DNA of 64,000 nucleotides. It comes from Chryseobacterium sp. BGARF1 (GTDB taxonomy: Bacteria > Bacteroidota > Bacteroidia > Flavobacteriales > Weeksellaceae). A program made the position numbers and the translations under genes. The DNA lies in the NCBI RefSeq assembly GCF_001677955.1, contig NZ_LELA01000030.1, forward strand, positions 1-64,000, given 5' to 3'. Below are positions 61,094 through 64,000 of the stretch, one piece after another (position 1 is the first letter of the stretch; each line of letters begins with the position of its first letter). A model generated the notes under the pieces. It saw only the letters and a list, made by a program, of their open reading frames with translations, searched no databases and was not told where the DNA came from.

Positions 61094-61322
61094 ATATATC
61101 ATTGTATTTTTGGTCGTCTTGCGAAGTGTTGAAAACCGCTTTAATAAAGATGATTTTCAAGTTTTCATCTATGGTATAGAAAACAATATAGGGAAATTTT
61201 TTCATTGGTTTTCCTCGGAACTCTTGAAAGAAAAATCTAAAATACCTAGTTTTTAAGATGTCTTTGAAAGTTTTTTTGTAATGATTAATAAAAAGCTTTA
61301 CTACTTTTGGAGAAATCCCGAT
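61092..61322 (-). pseudogene. 5'-truncated RelE/ParE-family toxin remnant
   Basis: Reading from about 61322 on the minus strand: IGISPKVVKLFINHYKKTFK then KTRYFRFFFQEFRGKPMKKF, PYIVFYTIDENLKIIFIKAV, FNTSQDDQKYNDI and a stop. The segment LKKFPY-type core, FYTIDE and KAVFNTS-x-D match the C-terminal half of RelE/ParE type II toxins. The N-terminus is missing: an in-frame stop lies just upstream (61326) and no antitoxin gene is seen. I call it a remnant. Confidence 0.65.
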
Positions 61323-61510
61323 GTCTCAGATTTGCAATCCGTGACAACGCACAACAATACCCACACAATTTAAGTAGGTAAAGTCTGTAGCGATACGTTT
61401 TTTTACAGATTATTATTTTGATATGTTCAAAAAATTAATATATCGCCTATAATAGCTCTCAGAATATTATTATACACAGTGTTTCATGCTGTCCAATGAT
61501 ATGGTAGTAA

Positions 61511-61627
61511 AAAAAAATTGTCACAATAGTAGTTAATTATTCCGGAATCAGAGTTTTGGCTCGCAGTGGGGAAAATGATAAACAAGTTTATGATGATATT
61601 GTAAAGGCTGTGTTATCGATTTTGTAA
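61511..61627 (+). pseudogene. Short gene-tail fragment
   Basis: The plus strand encodes KKIVTIVVNYSGIRVLARSG followed by ENDKQVYDDIVKAVLSIL and a stop, without a start. It looks like the last 38 codons of a lost protein. Family not recognised. The rest of 61323-61510 is non-coding as far as I can see. Confidence 0.35.
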
Positions 61628-61721
61628 AAAATATTCTAAATATCTAAAATTACAAGGTTTTTAAAATAAAAATCATAATCTATAAGATGTGTAGTGACGC
61701 AAGCTTATTCAAATCTTCTAC

Positions 61722-61755
61722 AAAAGTGTTCGAAAAATGTACCTCTGCGGTCACA
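61722..61755 (+). other. Degraded tRNA 3'-end-like sequence
   Basis: GTTCGAA, CCTCTGCGGTCACAA and a following strong hairpin resemble the T-arm to discriminator part of tRNA-Arg (GTTCGAA...CCTCCGAAGTCACAA). Spacing is wrong by a few bases and no 5' half is recognisable. It may be a relic att site or a broken tRNA gene. Confidence 0.35.
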
Positions 61756-61795
61756 AGGCGTAAACCTAATATCATAAAGGGTTTACGCCTTTTTA
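61755..61795 (+). terminator. Strong terminator after tRNA-like sequence
   Basis: AAGGCGTAAACC and GGTTTACGCCTT form a perfect 12-bp stem followed by TTTTT. No gene ends just before it except the tRNA-like remnant. Confidence 0.75.
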
Positions 61796-61853
61796 TTTTG
61801 TGAAAAAACTATTAATCATCAAGATAGGGTGTAATTTATTTATAAAATTTAAA

Positions 61854-62237
61854 TTAGGTCAGTAGTCCTAAATTACCATTACTTACGAAGTTTTTCCAAG
61901 CTTTCACTATTTCTTTAAAATCAGCTGTAGGTAAGTTATAGGCTGGTGTAGTATTGGGGTTTGTATCATATGCTTCTGCATCATGATATAATCTTGTTAG
62001 AGAAAAACCTATTCTTATCATCTGTAGACCTTGTGTTGTATATAAAATATCTTCTGATTGAATAGGGTTAGATACTCTAAGATAGATTACTTCTAATAAG
62101 GCATCGCAATCAATTACATTTCCAAATTCAAAAAAAATAGCATTTAAACTTGGACTAATTGAGTTTAAAAATTTAAAATCAGTATTATGTATTTTTTTAA
62201 CTCCAAAACTTATTTTATAATCTGTTAAAATACTCAT
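61854..62237 (-). CDS. Hypothetical protein, possible immunity protein
   Basis: The 127-residue soluble protein (SILTDYKISFGVKKIHNTDF ... IRIGFSLTRLYHDAEAYDTN) has no recognised family. It follows a truncated toxin-like C-terminus (62260-62817) by 22 bases in the same orientation, the order expected of a toxin/immunity module. That role is inference from position. Complete start and stop are present. Confidence 0.5.
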   Translation of the reverse strand: MSILTDYKISFGVKKIHNTDFKFLNSISPSLNAIFFEFGNVIDCDALLEVIYLRVSNPIQSEDILYTTQGLQMIRIGFSLTRLYHDAEAYDTNPNTTPAYNLPTADFKEIVKAWKNFVSNGNLGLLT

Positions 62238-62259
62238 TATTTATTATTTTTATTATTTG

Positions 62260-62817
62260 TTAAATTACAGGCCAACTTGTTTTCAAAATATTTATATAAT
62301 CCTGATAGATACCATTTTGTCCATCAATAATGCAAATCACAGCTGTTCTACCATCACTAATCACACCTATATATTGGTTTCCTGGATTTGTTGGGCTAGT
62401 ACTTTGAGCACAAACTTTCGTAGTATAAGCAAGTGCTAAATTATCTAAAATTTCTTTCTTTGTCCAATCTTGTCTAAATAATGTCATTAATGTTAGCTTT
62501 TACATTACTTATATACATTTGACAATTATCACTATAATCTTCTAAAATTGTTTTAGCAACTCCACTAGTTAATTTTAAAAATGTACTAACAGTAGATAAT
62601 CATCTCATTATCAGTATGGTTTTTGTTGTTGATATTACCGCGCCCATAGCCAATTTTATAGCTAATCTACCTAATGATGACAGATGATACAAATGCCTTA
62701 ATTTGGTAATATTTCCAATACCTGTAAAAGTAAGAGCTACTTCAAGTGCTATTTCGCTTGCTGTTATTAGATCTTGATTGTCTCCGTAATCGTCTAGGTG
62801 GATTAAATATCTTTCTT
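62260..62817 (-). pseudogene. Truncated, disrupted protein C-terminus (toxin-like module)
   Basis: On the minus strand one frame encodes ERYLIHLDDYGDNQDLITAS, EIALEVALTFTGIGNITKLR and a hydrophobic stretch (LAIKLAMGAVISTT), a TGA at 62602-62600, then in the same frame LSTVSTFLKLTSGVAKTILE to a TAG. A frameshift then leads into the last open part (62260-62487: RQDWTKKEILDNLALAYTTK, VISDGRTAVICIIDGQNGIY). There is no 5' start, only a stop just before. It looks like the displaced C-terminal part of a large secreted protein, perhaps a polymorphic toxin. The final 75 codons remain an open frame. Confidence 0.5.
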
Positions 62818-62820
62818 AAA

Positions 62821-62852
62821 AAAAACTCGTTTCACAATTGCGAAACGAGTTT
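62821..62852. terminator. Terminator of the T9SS protein gene
   Basis: AAACTCGTTTC and GAAACGAGTTT form an 11-bp stem; the minus-strand side continues into a long T run, fitting termination of the gene at 62878. Confidence 0.8.
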
Positions 62853-62877
62853 AAAATAGGATGGATTAGTAAAAAAA

Positions 62878-64000
62878 CTATTTTTTAATGACTTTTGAAG
62901 ACTGCTTAGTGCCGTCTTTCATATCTAAAATAAAAATATAAACGCCGGTAGGTAAATCGTCTAATTGTAAAGAAGATTTTGGAGCGTTGATCGTTTTAAT
63001 TAATTTTCCTGAATGATCTAAGATCTGTAATGAGTTGATTAATGAAGGATTATCAAAATTAAGAATGTTTGAGAAAGGATTTGGATATAATGATAATTTT
63101 TCAGCCAATTTTGTTTCGGCTGTACTTAAGCAAGCACTATCTACTGTAGCAGTAACTTGAGTTCTTTCAGATTCACAATTGCTTGAGATATTGAGGTTGT
63201 AGAAATAATAATAATATCCAGAAGTTGTGGTTCCTAAACTGCAAACATCCCCCAAAACATATGGAAACGAAAATGCTGACGCTGTACTTTCTCTGATAAA
63301 GCCGCTAACCGTAGTTGATTTTGCACTTATTAATAGTTTATATCCAGAACCTGCTGGTATACTATAGTTTAGAGGAAGTGTATTTAATGTTGCTGCTGTA
63401 GCTTGATAAGCAACATTTACAGTGAAAGTATTAGTATGTAAAATTGTCCCCGTTGAATTAACCAAGTTAACAGTTACTGTTCCTGTGCCGGCATTGGCTG
63501 CAGTAGTGGTGTAAGGATATATATCGACTGTATTAATGGTAAGACTTTTATAGGCATCTATTGTCAATCCAATTCCGACTCCCGTATTACCAGAGGTTGA
63601 TATAGGAGTAGGCAACCCTACATTACCAATATTTGGTTTCGATGTAGAAACCCAGTAATTGGTCGTTGAAGTCAATGGCGGTGTTGAATAAGAGTTTCCT
63701 GTTGCTACTAGATTTCCTCCTGCTAATGTATCGTACCAATTAAGGGTACCGCCAGTCTCAACACTTGCATTTAATACGGCGCTGTTACCAGGACAAACAG
63801 TTGATCCTGTAGTTCCCAATAAAAGTGAGGGTTGACATTTAGTTACTAACATCAGAGGCTTTGTAGACCAACTACTTACTGCCCCAGTTCCACAATTGGA
63901 TCTAACCCATACATAGTATAAAGTAGAAGGGGCTAATGAATTAATTGTTGCTATATTTCCTGAAATAGTAGCTGAGGAAGGAGGCGTTGAGCTAGTTGGC
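62878..64000 (-). CDS. T9SS-secreted Ig/FN3-type adhesin, 3' part (continues beyond window)
   Basis: The frame is open from the right edge of the window to the stop at 62878; an internal ATG at 63852 is not the start, since in-frame sequence continues upstream (SLAPSTLYYVWVRSNCGTGA, FN3-like). Next comes an Ig-like module (VCPGNSAVLNASVETGGTLN, WYDTLAGGNLVATGNSYSTP) and a beta-rich region (VDIYPYTTTAANAGTGTVTV). At the C-terminus is a T9SS type A sorting domain: LSLYPNPFSNILNFDNPSL, DHSGKLIKTI, DLPTGVYIFILD and the basic end VIKK. It is predicted to be a large cell-surface or secreted protein. Confidence 0.85.
   Translation of the reverse strand, partial: PTSSTPPSSATISGNIATINSLAPSTLYYVWVRSNCGTGAVSSWSTKPLMLVTKCQPSLLLGTTGSTVCPGNSAVLNASVETGGTLNWYDTLAGGNLVATGNSYSTPPLTSTTNYWVSTSKPNIGNVGLPTPISTSGNTGVGIGLTIDAYKSLTINTVDIYPYTTTAANAGTGTVTVNLVNSTGTILHTNTFTVNVAYQATAATLNTLPLNYSIPAGSGYKLLISAKSTTVSGFIRESTASAFSFPYVLGDVCSLGTTTSGYYYYFYNLNISSNCESERTQVTATVDSACLSTAETKLAEKLSLYPNPFSNILNFDNPSLINSLQILDHSGKLIKTINAPKSSLQLDDLPTGVYIFILDMKDGTKQSSKVIKK

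Noticed and set aside
59621..62877. Intact prophage or transposon in the debris region
   Set aside because: No transposase, integrase or phage structural gene is recognisable; only fragments are present.

Overview
The window looks like chromosome of a Flavobacteriia member close to Chryseobacterium (Weeksellaceae). The evidence is low GC, type IX secretion (T9SS) C-terminal domains, a GLPGLI-family protein, a monomeric NADP isocitrate dehydrogenase, a giant single-chain PurL, and many Bacteroidetes-type -7 promoter boxes (TAnnTTTG) with no obvious Shine-Dalgarno sites. The genus is an inference; no marker was searched.

Layout. 0-7 kb: an MBL-fold hydrolase, a small GNAT protein, a Bcr/CflA-type MFS transporter, icd, and a two-gene secreted-protein operon whose second protein ends in four near-identical 40-residue repeats. 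7-16 kb: tpx, then three tandem class III adenylate cyclases (one TPR/coiled-coil type, two seven-TM types), followed by an HD-domain hydrolase and a YitT-family membrane protein. 16-24 kb: a DUF763 protein, a Crp/Fnr regulator, then a run of small one-domain proteins (VOC, DinB, SRPBCC, a stand-alone RpoA-CTD-like protein, DoxX-like) with several adjacent paralogue pairs. 24-30 kb: purB and purL. 30-33 kb: ECF sigma factor, membrane HEAT-repeat putative anti-sigma, two DUF4097-like proteins, and an orphan barstar-family protein. 33-36 kb: diacylglycerol kinase, a small secreted protein, dnaN, a DUF5063 protein.

36.2-40.6 kb is the most unusual stretch. A perfectly phased 21-bp repeat array (ten units, no indels) is followed by five minus-strand genes. 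These are separated by long spacers that begin and end with inverted GCTAAC/GTTAGC-type motifs and contain internal inverted repeats. This resembles an integrase-less integron cassette array, but the end motifs do not match the classical attC core exactly.

40.6-59.5 kb returns to ordinary genes: AAA ATPase, MepB family, outer-membrane barrel, LytS/LytTR two-component pair, methyltransferase, Fpg/Nei-family protein, dgt, an SPFH protein, lipoproteins, an amino-acid permease, and a large TPR protein followed by a lipoprotein and an outer-membrane barrel.

59.5-62.9 kb follows a tRNA-Arg(UCG) gene. It holds debris: a twice-frameshifted HExxH protein fragment with a downstream lipoprotein, a truncated RelE/ParE toxin, a possible degraded tRNA end, and a truncated toxin-like C-terminus with a possible immunity gene. 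The window ends inside a large T9SS-secreted Ig/FN3-type protein on the minus strand.

Intergenic DNA throughout carries several families of imperfectly palindromic dispersed elements and two heptanucleotide tandem arrays.
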